Below are positions 21,425-29,877 of a stretch of 57,490 nt of DNA, piece after piece; position 1 is the first letter of the stretch, and each line of letters opens with the position of its first letter. The translations under genes were made by a program, and so were the position numbers. The notes beneath the pieces were generated by a model. The model worked only from the letters and a program-made list of their open reading frames with translations, was not told the origin of the DNA and did no database searches. The DNA comes from Anabaena sp. 4-3 (lineage in GTDB: Bacteria; Cyanobacteriota; Cyanobacteriia; Cyanobacteriales; Nostocaceae). The stretch is from the NCBI RefSeq assembly GCF_001597745.1, contig NZ_LUHJ01000026.1:217450-274939 (forward strand), written 5' to 3'.

Positions 21425-21919
21425 CTAGTCCCCTATCCTCAGTCCCATAATAATTAAGTCTCTTTCCACACCGTCTAAGTTTGCGACTTGGGGTAAATGT
21501 CCCCATTTTTCAAACCCGAAGGATTGAAATAATTTTAAACTGGGTTGATTGTGAGCAAAAATAAAACCCAACAAGGTTTTTAAACCTAAGTTGGGGCTTT
21601 CGTGAACAGCTGTGGCTAATAGTTGTTTTCCTAAGCCTCGCTGATGGAAGGCTGGGGCGATATAAATACTAATTTCGGCGGTGGCGTGATAGGCTGGTCG
21701 TCCGTAAAATGATTGGAAACTCAGCCACCCTGCTATCACTCCCTGTTGTTCGATTACCCACAGGGGACGTTTATTAGCCACTCGTCCCTGAAACCAAGCA
21801 CGGCGACTTTCTACAGACACAGGTTCTAAATCAGCAGTGGCGAGGCGGGTAGGAATTGCAGCATTATATATTGCTACTATTGCTGACAAATCAGTTTCAT
21901 TCGCATGACGGATGGTCAT
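21425..21919 (-). CDS. GNAT family N-acetyltransferase
   Basis: A 164-residue GNAT-fold protein. The acetyl-CoA pyrophosphate-binding motif is HQRGLGKQLL (motif A), and the N-terminus (MTIRHANETDLSAIVAIYNAAI) is close to the phosphinothricin acetyltransferase (PAT/YncA) subgroup, which acetylates small amines or amino-acid analogues. The late FAHNQPSLKLFQSFGFEKWGHL stretch is also typical. The substrate is unknown. It is divergent from the SDR gene with 68 bp between start codons, so the two probably share a promoter region. Confidence 0.85.
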   Translation of the reverse strand: MTIRHANETDLSAIVAIYNAAIPTRLATADLEPVSVESRRAWFQGRVANKRPLWVIEQQGVIAGWLSFQSFYGRPAYHATAEISIYIAPAFHQRGLGKQLLATAVHESPNLGLKTLLGFIFAHNQPSLKLFQSFGFEKWGHLPQVANLDGVERDLIIMGLRIGD

Positions 21920-21987
21920 TGCTGCCGTTTTGCAGAAAATTTGGTGGAAATATTCACAAATAATACATTGTTCACAGTCATAATTCT

Positions 21988-22788
21988 ATGTCTCCTACAG
22001 TAATTATCACGGGTGCTTCTCAAGGTATTGGCAAGGCCACAGCATTGTTATTCGCTCAACAAGGTTATGATGTGGTTTTAGCCGCACGTCAGCCAGAACG
22101 TTTAGAGGTTGTGGCGGCTGAGGTGCGAAATTTGGGACGACAAGCTTTAGCTATCCCTACGGATGTTAGCCAAGTGGAACAGGTAAACCACCTGATAGAG
22201 AAAGCTTTAGATGTTTATAGTCATATCGATGTATTGGTAAATAATGCAGGGATTTGCATGACAGGGCCAATCGAAAATACTTCTTTGAGTGATTGGCAGC
22301 AGATAATGAATGTTAATTTTTGGGCTTATTTATACACAATTCAAGCAATACTACCCCACTTTTTGCAGCGAGGTACTGGGACAATTGTCAATGTGGGGTC
22401 TTTTGGTGGCAAAATGCCGTTACCTAATATGACTGCTTATTGTACAAGTAAGTATGCTGTTACAGGTTTAACTGAGACTTTACGCCTGGAATTACAACCA
22501 AAAGGTATTCATGTTTGTGCAGTACAACCGAGTGTTACTAACAGCGATTTTATGGAGCGATCGCAATTTCGCGGTAAGGATGAACAAGAAGCTCAAAAGT
22601 ATCGCCAGCAGATGAATGATATCTTAAATACTGCTGTAGCTAGTCAACCTGAAGATGTAGCTCAAGCCATTTGGGATGTCGTCAAACATCACAAAGATGA
22701 AATAGTCGTTGGTTCTGGTGCAGTGACTACTACTGTCTATCGATTATTTCCTAGTCTCATGCAGTGGATAATGCAGAAGACCAGTTAA
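21988..22788 (+). CDS. Short-chain dehydrogenase/reductase (SDR)
   Basis: A 266-residue classical SDR. It shows the cofactor-binding TGASQGIGKA motif at the N-terminus, NNAG after strand 4, catalytic Ser in NVGSFGGK, and the YxxxK pair in YCTSK. A basic residue after strand 2 (AARQPER) suggests NADP(H). A C-terminal hydrophobic helix (VYRLFPSLMQWIMQ) resembles the membrane-associated 3-oxoacyl reductase-like group. The substrate is unknown. The ATG at 21988 starts directly at the first beta strand. Confidence 0.9.
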   Translation: MSPTVIITGASQGIGKATALLFAQQGYDVVLAARQPERLEVVAAEVRNLGRQALAIPTDVSQVEQVNHLIEKALDVYSHIDVLVNNAGICMTGPIENTSLSDWQQIMNVNFWAYLYTIQAILPHFLQRGTGTIVNVGSFGGKMPLPNMTAYCTSKYAVTGLTETLRLELQPKGIHVCAVQPSVTNSDFMERSQFRGKDEQEAQKYRQQMNDILNTAVASQPEDVAQAIWDVVKHHKDEIVVGSGAVTTTVYRLFPSLMQWIMQKTS

Positions 22789-23007
22789 ATTGCTTGGTGA
22801 ATCCATGAGTCTATAGTCGCAACATATAACTATAGACTAATCAATAATTGCTCAGTTTCTCTGTCTAAAGTTTTAAGTTTTTGTCAGAGATTTTTGTTAT
22901 TTAGCACAATATTTTCAACTCTGCTTTACAGCTAGAGGCAGAGTTGTCAAGCATTATCTCTTACTAACATAGAAGTTGTAATAAATCTTTATTTATGATA
23001 ATTTTCT

Positions 23008-23931
23008 ATGTCTATAGATAATGATAATATAAAAGCCAAGAATAACGACAATAATCCTGTACAATTTGAAATTTATCAGTTTATTAATAAATTCAGGACA
23101 GGTATTTGGTTTTTTGGGATACCGTCTTGGATTTTTGGCATCACTGACAGAAGTATGGCGGCGTTTGCTGATGGATATTTATCAGCAACAGAAATATTGC
23201 AGATTTTTACAACCTCTCTCTTTTTCCTGATTTGGCTATATTTAAAACCTGAAGATAATTTGGATGAAAATACTGATATAAGTCCATATCAAGGCTATTT
23301 CTGCTTTACTCAGACTAATAATTTTGAGCTAAAAAAAAGGCACATGATTAGCCAGGAGTATATTTTACCTTTTCCTTATCTCTGCCAAATTTATCATCTT
23401 TTAAACCTGAAACATTTAGAAACTGTTCATAGTTTTAGTTTAAATAATTTGAAAGTTTTGAATGTTAGTGAATTCCAACCTACCAATATAGGTGGAATCA
23501 TCAAGTTTCAAACGTTGATAGATGAGCCGGCTAATCCTTTGCGAATGTGGAGACGACCTATAGTTGAGGTGGATTTAATCTTACATACTCCATATACTAT
23601 TGAATTGAGTATTCCAGTCTACAATAATAAAAGAATAAGAGTAATATTTTGCGCTGTACCATTAACTGAGAAAGAACATCAATTCTTTATAGAAATTTAT
23701 AGTGATTTGGAATGGCCTAAACCAATCTTGCAAATTTTATTACATCTTGCTTCTTGTTTAACTCTCTGGGAAGATTTACCTTATCTGAGAAATTTAGCGG
23801 AAATTGATATTGAACGTTTATTGAAAGGTAGTAGGTCTTCTAAGCAAGCAAATATGTTACTTTTTAATAGATTTGTGGAACTATATGGTTCAAATAGAGA
23901 GAAAATGAAATTAATTGCGGGGAGTAAATGA
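23008..23931 (+). CDS. Protein of unknown function with N-terminal membrane segments
   Basis: A 307-residue protein not recognised as any family. The first 25 residues are polar and Asn-rich. Two hydrophobic segments follow (about residues 33-47 and 66-83, the second with TTSLFFLIWLYL). The remainder looks soluble, with mixed alpha/beta composition, and contains an aromatic-rich stretch near PANPLRMWRRPIVEVDL. Composition is AT-rich and codon use looks genuine. It is followed after about 90 bp by the convergent end of the RiPP cluster. No operon partner is visible, and whether it belongs to the neighbouring cluster is unknown. Confidence 0.7.
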   Translation: MSIDNDNIKAKNNDNNPVQFEIYQFINKFRTGIWFFGIPSWIFGITDRSMAAFADGYLSATEILQIFTTSLFFLIWLYLKPEDNLDENTDISPYQGYFCFTQTNNFELKKRHMISQEYILPFPYLCQIYHLLNLKHLETVHSFSLNNLKVLNVSEFQPTNIGGIIKFQTLIDEPANPLRMWRRPIVEVDLILHTPYTIELSIPVYNNKRIRVIFCAVPLTEKEHQFFIEIYSDLEWPKPILQILLHLASCLTLWEDLPYLRNLAEIDIERLLKGSRSSKQANMLLFNRFVELYGSNREKMKLIAGSK

Positions 23932-24020
23932 TTTGGAACAGGCAAAGTCAAAAATCAAAAAATTCTTGAAATTGTATTCTCGCGCTTTTCAGCCAGGCGG
24001 TGAGAGGTCAACAAATCGGC

Positions 24021-25067
24021 TCAATCAGCCTTGAACCAACGATGACCAACAGCTAAATAAGCTTTTACCTCTAAAGGGCAACCGGGTTGATAAACTAGCT
24101 TAAGATGATTGATGGTGCGCCAGAACACACTAAAGCTACCAGGGCTGATCAATGAGTCTAAGTATTGTAAATTAACAGGCCAAAGTTCTGGCTGATCTTT
24201 TTTTTGAATTAACCCAGGCCATTGTAGAAGGGCATCTCGCTTTTGAGGCGTGCAGCATTTCATTGCTACGGCAAGGTTAAGGAATTCACTCCAGCGAGGT
24301 TCTTTTTTGGGCTGTTGGTTTAAATAACATTCCAGTCCGATTCTAGAGCCTATTTGCTCTTCAATATCAAAGCACAAAACTATGCGATCGCTTAGAGGTT
24401 GAATGAGGGTGATCATCTCCGTCAAATCAGCCGGCACTGGTTCACCTTGAATTTTAGCTAAATAAGTGGGAATCATCTGTGGGGATAAACCATCAACATT
24501 GATCCGCAATGGTTTTCCGGGACGCGATCGCATTGCCCCAATTTGACTTATTCCTACCCCATCAGGTAAGGCATTGACACACCGCCCAACTAAAGCCTTG
24601 CGCTGCTGATCAAGGGGACAATTTTGCAACAATGATATTAATTTTACTAACTTTAAGTTAGCCTCAATGTTCTTATCTTGAAACTCCTCTCCCCGCAAAC
24701 TAAAAAACCAACAAGCTACCGTTAACCCATCTGTTAATCCATCAAGATCAAATTCGAGCCACATATCCTTAACTGTCTGATACACAAAAGAATTAACAGT
24801 TGTCCAATCTTGACAGAAACTTTCAAGCTGTTGCCAAAATGGATAAGATATCAGTGGTTCAGGAATAAGAAATTTCATAGGTTGTAAGCCTACTGATACA
24901 TCTACTCTTGGTTGCTCTGCTGCCAGTCGGCATTCTAAAAGCATTGGCGACAGAGGTGGCAAAATTTCAGTCAGATGTTTTATGGCAGTTAATTGTTGTT
25001 GGGAAACGAGTACATCTGAGAGATAAGGAACCACTAAGCGTAAATAATTTTCCAATGAGTAATTCAT
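24021..25067 (-). CDS. Unrecognised protein at the 3' end of the RiPP operon
   Basis: 348 residues, no family recognised. It is soluble and helical-looking, without a signal peptide or membrane span. Notable segments are PMLLECRLAAEQPRVDVSVG, MWLEFDLDGLTDGLTV and CVNALPDGVGISQIGAM. The N-terminus (MNYSLENYLRLVVPYL) is well formed behind an ATG with a modest AAGAAG upstream. It lies on the same strand 172 bp after the halogenase gene and is the last gene of the radical SAM/oxygenase/halogenase series, so it may serve the same pathway, for example as a partner or regulator of an enzyme. I have an impression of similar proteins near peptide-natural-product genes in other cyanobacteria, but could not verify this. 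Confidence 0.6.
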   Translation of the reverse strand: MNYSLENYLRLVVPYLSDVLVSQQQLTAIKHLTEILPPLSPMLLECRLAAEQPRVDVSVGLQPMKFLIPEPLISYPFWQQLESFCQDWTTVNSFVYQTVKDMWLEFDLDGLTDGLTVACWFFSLRGEEFQDKNIEANLKLVKLISLLQNCPLDQQRKALVGRCVNALPDGVGISQIGAMRSRPGKPLRINVDGLSPQMIPTYLAKIQGEPVPADLTEMITLIQPLSDRIVLCFDIEEQIGSRIGLECYLNQQPKKEPRWSEFLNLAVAMKCCTPQKRDALLQWPGLIQKKDQPELWPVNLQYLDSLISPGSFSVFWRTINHLKLVYQPGCPLEVKAYLAVGHRWFKAD

Positions 25068-25239
25068 CGTCTTCTTACCGAAATTTTAGTCATCAACCAT
25101 CAAACTTCTACCCATTTTATAATTAGGGTTGCCTGAACAAGTCTTTTCGTGGAGATAGGTAAGAGGCAAGGTTTAACTGCTAAGAACAAATTTTTCGATA
25201 GTCATTTGATTGTTTGTCATTCCTGTAATGCCATTCAGT

Positions 25240-26841
25240 TTATTCCTGTTTGCCTAGCATAAAAATATTGGACAAAATCTCTCGCTGATGAATATTTTTG
25301 AGATAATCAACATGGTTTGGCAAACAGGTTTTCAAATGTTGAGCATAATTTTTTAATTGAGCGAATAACTGTAGAGATAAAGTTGGCTGATATGTGGCTA
25401 TTGGCAAAGCTTTCTCAGGTAAATATCCCATCCCTGCCAAAATACATACATAAGAATAATCTCCAAACAATGGCTGAGAGACTGCGGAAAAATTGTGACT
25501 AGGCCAGATGTATCGCCATTGTTCCAATCGCTGCTGCAATGAATCGGGAATCTTCAGGTTATATTTATTAGCTTGCCAAAATGGAGTGTCTTCTCTTTGA
25601 GTTAAGCAATAATGAAGGACAATGAAATCGCGGATATCTTCATACAAATCCTGCATTGTCTGATTGTAATTGTCCCTAAGTATGGGATCAAATTTCCGGT
25701 CGGGAAAATTCTTGAGTAAATGATACAATCCCGCTTCAATCAAATATAACCCTGTCGATTCCAAGGGTTCGATAAATCCACTACTTAAGCCAATGCTGAC
25801 ACAATTTTTTACCCAGGTATTGCGAGTTTTACCTACCCTAATTTGTAGATGTCGGGCGGGAGTAGTGTATTCTTGTAAGTGCTGTCTTAACTCCATTTCG
25901 GCCTGTTCAGGAGAAATAAAAGCACTGGAATAAACATAACCGTTGCCGCTTCTCTCTACAAGTGGCGTATTCCATGCCCATCCTGAACTTAAAGCCGTTG
26001 AGGTGGTGTAAGGATTGATGCCGCCCCGCTTTTCGTTATACTTGTCTCCACTTTCATAGAATACTGGTATAGCCACGGCGCGATCGCACAATAAGCAATC
26101 ATTATCAGAAATAAACGGTTCTTGCAGTGCTTGATTAATCAGTCTGCCGCTAAATCCCGAACAATCAATAAATAAATCTCCGGCAACTCCACCATGATTT
26201 TCTGTGACTAAATGCCGAATAAATCCATGTTCATCGAAAGCAACATCTAAGACGTTATCGACAATTTGTCTAATGCCTTCTGACTTTCCCTTCTCCTTCA
26301 AATAAGTAGCTAACAACCCAGCATCTAAATGATAACCATAGTCGCTGAGTTGGGTGTGAGGATTCTGATTGTTTACAGACTTAGGTGATTTTTGAGACTC
26401 AGACAACTCAACTGCTGCAAAGCAGCTAGCATCAAAAGCTGCTGAATTACCCTGGAATTTACTTTGCAGCCAATAGTGAAAAATAGGAATAGATAAACCT
26501 GTAGTGCGAATTATATCACTTAACGGATGCCAATACACATCTTTTCCCGGCAAACCCGACCAATTCACAAATTTAATCGCATTTTTAAAGGTGGCATTAC
26601 ATTTAACCATCCATTCACTTTCGTTAATTCCTAATAATTTTAACGTGCCAGGAAAGGTGTGAATTGTGGCTTCACCAACACCAATAATGCCAATATCACT
26701 AGACTCTATTAAGGTAATTTGACAAGGGCTGCCTTTACCACCGTTCAGGATTTGATTTAAATATGTGGCGGATAACCAACCGGCTGAACCGCCACCCAGA
26801 ATAACTATGTTTGTAATTTGTTGAGGATTTTCTAATGTCAT
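25240..26841 (-). CDS. Flavin-dependent tryptophan halogenase family protein
   Basis: A 533-residue member of the Trp_halogenase family (PrnA/RebH type). The FAD-binding motif GGGSAG is at residues 16-21. A Lys in the TFKNAIKFVNW segment (about K86) aligns with the catalytic Lys79 of PrnA. A GWAW motif at 287-290 corresponds to the halogenase signature GWxWxIP, although the last part reads NTP. EPLEST ends in Glu361-Ser362, matching PrnA Glu346. All key residues are thus present, and halogenation of an indole or phenol is plausible. An FADH2-supplying reductase is not visible nearby. The 2OG oxygenase-like gene ends about 26 bp upstream. Precedent for peptide substrates is MibH of the lantibiotic NAI-107; the precursor here ends in Trp. 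Confidence 0.9.
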   Translation of the reverse strand: MTLENPQQITNIVILGGGSAGWLSATYLNQILNGGKGSPCQITLIESSDIGIIGVGEATIHTFPGTLKLLGINESEWMVKCNATFKNAIKFVNWSGLPGKDVYWHPLSDIIRTTGLSIPIFHYWLQSKFQGNSAAFDASCFAAVELSESQKSPKSVNNQNPHTQLSDYGYHLDAGLLATYLKEKGKSEGIRQIVDNVLDVAFDEHGFIRHLVTENHGGVAGDLFIDCSGFSGRLINQALQEPFISDNDCLLCDRAVAIPVFYESGDKYNEKRGGINPYTTSTALSSGWAWNTPLVERSGNGYVYSSAFISPEQAEMELRQHLQEYTTPARHLQIRVGKTRNTWVKNCVSIGLSSGFIEPLESTGLYLIEAGLYHLLKNFPDRKFDPILRDNYNQTMQDLYEDIRDFIVLHYCLTQREDTPFWQANKYNLKIPDSLQQRLEQWRYIWPSHNFSAVSQPLFGDYSYVCILAGMGYLPEKALPIATYQPTLSLQLFAQLKNYAQHLKTCLPNHVDYLKNIHQREILSNIFMLGKQE

Positions 26842-26867
26842 ATTTGCTGAAATTTATGATTATTTTC

Positions 26868-27479
26868 TTATCTGCCGATATTAAAAGCCACGCAAATTCT
26901 GTCTTCTGAAGATTTATTTGGATGAACGTAATGATTGATGTAAGAAGGAAATAAAAGAAGTAGGTCTTTTCTCGGCGAATAGAAATAGCGATCGCTAGTA
27001 TAAATACTGCTTTGGTGAATTAATTCATGTGGCATAGTCAAGCCCTGTTCTGATACTGGATTCAGAAAAGCAATTTCTCCTGAATCCTGATCGGCTTGCA
27101 AATAATAAACACCGCTAAAAAAAGCATTAGGATGATTGTGGACTACATTATAGCCTCCTGTAGGGTTAACATTAACCCAGGCTTTTTTGACAAAGAATTT
27201 CTGTCTATCTGCAACCTCAATTTGATAATCTTTGCAGACAACTTCACTAAATGCCTGCACAATCACATCAAAAAATTCTTTAAATAACGGATGATGATGA
27301 ATATCATCTTTACTTTGAAACGCATCCCTAGTGCTGCGATATTCCTGATAAATCCCCTGTTCTCGATAAAGCTGATGACTTTCGTGAATGAGTTCGGCAA
27401 TATAACTCTCTGATAAATTTAATTTAAATCCATATATCGGGGTAAAAAACAAACGATTTTGAAATTTATGTTCAAACAC
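26868..27479 (-). CDS. Putative 2OG-Fe(II) oxygenase family protein (TIGR02466-like)
   Basis: 203 residues with the double-stranded beta-helix pattern of the conserved putative 2OG-Fe(II) oxygenase group. The H-x-H segment NVVHNHPNAFFSGVYYLQ (His114/116), the strand GEIAFLNP, and a distal His (His183 or His186 in PSYINHYVHPN) followed by a basic residue in SSEDRICVAFNI would supply iron and 2-oxoglutarate ligands. The start is GTG at 27479 with AGGGGA about 11 bases upstream. Genes of this family are often next to tryptophan-halogenase-family genes. It lies between the radical SAM and halogenase genes and probably hydroxylates or otherwise oxidises the same peptide. The reaction itself is inferred. 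Confidence 0.8.
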   Translation of the reverse strand: MFEHKFQNRLFFTPIYGFKLNLSESYIAELIHESHQLYREQGIYQEYRSTRDAFQSKDDIHHHPLFKEFFDVIVQAFSEVVCKDYQIEVADRQKFFVKKAWVNVNPTGGYNVVHNHPNAFFSGVYYLQADQDSGEIAFLNPVSEQGLTMPHELIHQSSIYTSDRYFYSPRKDLLLLFPSYINHYVHPNKSSEDRICVAFNIGR

Positions 27480-27566
27480 TATATTTATCGTCCCCTGTGA
27501 TTGTGGAAAAAGCAGTCCAGGCCAATCAGCCTGGACGCAAACTTGTAATTTTCAACTCATTGCCAG

Positions 27567-29090
27567 CTAGCAACTACAGACTGGAATATTTCGCTTCACC
27601 AGGGGTTGAGCATCAGAAACATAATCTTGATACGCCTTAGCTACGTTGTCACGGAAACGATTGCCAAAACCATCACAATAGTTACTATGAAAATTACCAG
27701 TGTGATTCATCGCCAATACTGCACACCCACCACCACAGTAAAGGGCGTAACGACATTTACGACAAGTAGGGTTAGTGACAACTGTACGATTCCGCCAAGT
27801 TTGATTCAATTCCTCATTTAAAACTACTTCATTGTTTTCAGTGATATGACCAATGCGGATTTTTTTATCCCCAGTTTTCTCCCAACAAGCATAGATATCA
27901 CCAAAGGGGTCAAAAACATACATTTTTTTATGTGCTTGACAAAAACTGGCTTTAAAAGGAGGCAAAGATTTTTTCTTTTGTGATGGATCTTTATATTGTT
28001 CAAATATTTGTCTAATTGTATCAGGCAAGGCATCATCAGGAGGCAAAATAACTTCCATCTTTGGATATTCACGACGCATTTCTTGTAAAGCTTTCTGCAA
28101 ATGCCAGGAATTAAAAGTTGTTTTTACATCTGTGTTTTCATTAGAGGCATGGATGGGAGCCGTATAGGTAGCAAATTTTTCGTAGTGATGCCAACCACGC
28201 GCCATAATTTCATCAGCTAACTGAGGCAACTGTTGGATATTGTTGCGGTCAATATTCATCCGCACACTTACCTGCACCCCTAAGTCCAATGCCATTGTGA
28301 TGTTATCAGCAATTTTGTTAAAAGAACCACTGCCATCAGCATAGATGCGGCGTTTATCGTGTTCCAGTGCTGGCCCATCCAGGGTAATCTGCACTGATGA
28401 AATTTTATCAGGGCCTAGCAAATCTTTATAAGCGTGTAACTCAGTTCCATTACTAATCACATCGAAATGTGCCTGACCCAGAGATAATGCCTTATTTATA
28501 ATGTATTCAATAATCGAGTGATTTTCTGCTAGCAACGGTTCTCCACCAAAGAAGGTGATACCACGAGGAATATCTGCATCTACTGGTACACCATGACCTG
28601 CCTCAATTTGGGGCATGGCTGCAAAAATTCTATCGGCTATCTCCGGCTGCATAATTTGCAACAAGTGTTTGAATGCGGGGTTAGTCCGCATATGATCTTG
28701 AAAACAATAAGCACACCGCAGATTGCAGCTGTAGGTGGGCATAATAATGTAAACTGGCATCAACAGACTTTCAATCTGATGCAGTTTCGTCGCCATCTTG
28801 ACGAAAAATGTTTCTTCTTCTTCCACCGTCATTTCCGTCAAGTAACCCCGCCGTTTGAGTGACTCTATCGTTGCTGGAGAAGGTGCAACAACATCTGACT
28901 CGATAGGAGGTTCAGAAACCCATTCTCCGTAGAGAGGTTTGGGACGTTCCTTAGCTTCAGTTGAACGTAAATAAGTAGCTATTGGTCGCTTAACTTTATC
29001 AAAAGCACCTGAGTAGCCGTGTACAAGCAGGACTTCCTCTGGGTTGTTAGGTAAATCTACGTAGATTGTATAACTACTTGTCCGCAGCAT
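27567..29090 (-). CDS. Radical SAM/SPASM peptide maturase of the Nif11-precursor type
   Basis: 507 residues. An N-terminal domain of about 110 residues could hold the leader-recognition fold. The radical SAM CxxxCxxC cluster site is C122, C126, C129 in CNLRCAYCF, with GGEPLL for SAM binding. A C-terminal SPASM domain carries many Cys (CQAHKK, YACWEK, CRKCRYALYCGGGCAVL, CDGF), enough for two auxiliary 4Fe-4S clusters, and the protein ends in CSC. The ATG at 29090 has GAGG about 10 bases upstream. It follows the precursor gene by 340 bp. Overall architecture agrees with Nif11-class maturases, the group that includes the tyramine-excising splicease PlpX; cyclophane or thioether formation are alternatives. 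Confidence 0.93.
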   Translation of the reverse strand: MLRTSSYTIYVDLPNNPEEVLLVHGYSGAFDKVKRPIATYLRSTEAKERPKPLYGEWVSEPPIESDVVAPSPATIESLKRRGYLTEMTVEEEETFFVKMATKLHQIESLLMPVYIIMPTYSCNLRCAYCFQDHMRTNPAFKHLLQIMQPEIADRIFAAMPQIEAGHGVPVDADIPRGITFFGGEPLLAENHSIIEYIINKALSLGQAHFDVISNGTELHAYKDLLGPDKISSVQITLDGPALEHDKRRIYADGSGSFNKIADNITMALDLGVQVSVRMNIDRNNIQQLPQLADEIMARGWHHYEKFATYTAPIHASNENTDVKTTFNSWHLQKALQEMRREYPKMEVILPPDDALPDTIRQIFEQYKDPSQKKKSLPPFKASFCQAHKKMYVFDPFGDIYACWEKTGDKKIRIGHITENNEVVLNEELNQTWRNRTVVTNPTCRKCRYALYCGGGCAVLAMNHTGNFHSNYCDGFGNRFRDNVAKAYQDYVSDAQPLVKRNIPVCSC

Positions 29091-29146
29091 ATTATCTTTT
29101 CCTCATTCAATAAAGCTATGGAACTCTGGTTTTATTTATGAGTTGC

Positions 29147-29192
29147 TGACTGGTGACTGGTGACTGTTGACTGTTGACTGTTAACTGTTAAC
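29147..29192. repeat. Heptamer tandem repeat (STRR) between precursor and radical SAM genes
   Basis: About six degenerate units of TGACTGG/TGACTGT/TAACTGT occupy the spacer directly upstream of the radical SAM gene. It is the same repeat class as elsewhere in the window and may have inserted here after cluster assembly. Confidence 0.8.
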
Positions 29193-29385
29193 AGCCAACA
29201 ATGACAATCGAATATTTTTTTACTTAAAAGTCCCTTAGTCAATTTCTATCAGCAGGGAAAACAATGGGAGAGTCCGATTTTGCAAGGATATGTCGATGTC
29301 GAGAACCGACTCAACGATGTTCTTGCCATTTTGGGATGCTCCCCCCCTGCTAAAATGATATTGAAATGCCAAAGATGATGTACAG

Positions 29386-29415
29386 ATGTGTTGGGTTAGT
29401 CCTCAAACAACACAT
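29386..29415 (-). terminator. Hairpin directly after the precursor gene, possible attenuator
   Basis: ATGTGTTG (29386-29393) pairs with CAACACAT (29408-29415) around a 14-base loop, starting 13 bases after the precursor stop codon. There is no clean T tract on the minus strand. Such hairpins after RiPP precursors often reduce readthrough so that precursor is made in excess over enzyme. That role is inferred. Confidence 0.5.
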
Positions 29416-29428
29416 TAACCTTCATCTT

Positions 29429-29755
29429 TTACCATTGAGAGCAACTTGAACCACGGCTATTGCCGTAATAAAATCCACCAGCAACGGCTTCGAGAGCTTC
29501 TTCGGAAATTTCACCCTCTTCTCCTACAGTTGTCGATAAGCTCTCTAGTTCGCCATCTGTATTGACACCTAATCCCCGCGCTTCTAATTCGCGCTGAAAT
29601 TCTTCAGCAGTAAAATTTAGTCCTTGTTGTTTGCCTAACTCTACAGTTAGATTAAATGCTGCTTCAGCACTGGAACTACTACTTTCTATTTGATTTCTCA
29701 ATGCTTCATTTTGCTGGAGAGCATTGATCATTTCTTTTGCATTTTCTGCGGACAT
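29429..29755 (-). CDS. Nif11-type RiPP precursor peptide with GG cleavage site
   Basis: 108 residues from the ATG at 29755. The frame is open to a TTG at 29821, but that codon has no Shine-Dalgarno, whereas the ATG has AGGAG 11 bases upstream and MSAENAKEM is the classical Nif11 leader start. The leader is acidic and helical (NEALRNQIES, LNFTAEEFQRELEARG) and ends ISEEALEAVAGG, the standard Nif11 double-glycine site. The remaining core is FYYGNSRGSSCSQW (residues 95-108), with an X-Tyr-Gly motif (Y96-Y97-G98), one Cys105, four Ser and a terminal Trp108. The gene precedes the radical SAM, oxygenase and halogenase genes on the same strand, which marks it as their probable substrate. Confidence 0.92.
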   Translation of the reverse strand: MSAENAKEMINALQQNEALRNQIESSSSSAEAAFNLTVELGKQQGLNFTAEEFQRELEARGLGVNTDGELESLSTTVGEEGEISEEALEAVAGGFYYGNSRGSSCSQW

Positions 29756-29849
29756 ATCTTTTAAATCTCCTGAATACAAATTCTCAATCGACTGTTTTTC
29801 AGTCTTGTTAAATCCTATCAAGATGATAATTATTTGTGTTTCTGGAAAA

Positions 29850-29877
29850 TTCAGGTCTTAGTTATGAAAAGTTCAGG
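29850..29877. promoter_or_regulatory. Phased TTCAGG direct repeats upstream of the precursor gene
   Basis: TTCAGG occurs at 29850-29855 and 29872-29877, 22 bp apart, with GTTATG at 29861 exactly half-way (11 bp). The contexts GGAAAATTCAGG and GAAAAGTTCAGG are near-identical. They lie 95-122 bp upstream of the precursor ATG. The same arrangement recurs at 31775-31813. The helical phasing fits a dimeric or OmpR/PhoB-type activator; the regulator is unknown. Confidence 0.6.

Noticed and set aside
29756-29821. N-terminal extension of the precursor from TTG 29821
   Set aside because: No Shine-Dalgarno before TTG; the ATG at 29755 has AGGAG upstream and begins a classical Nif11 leader.
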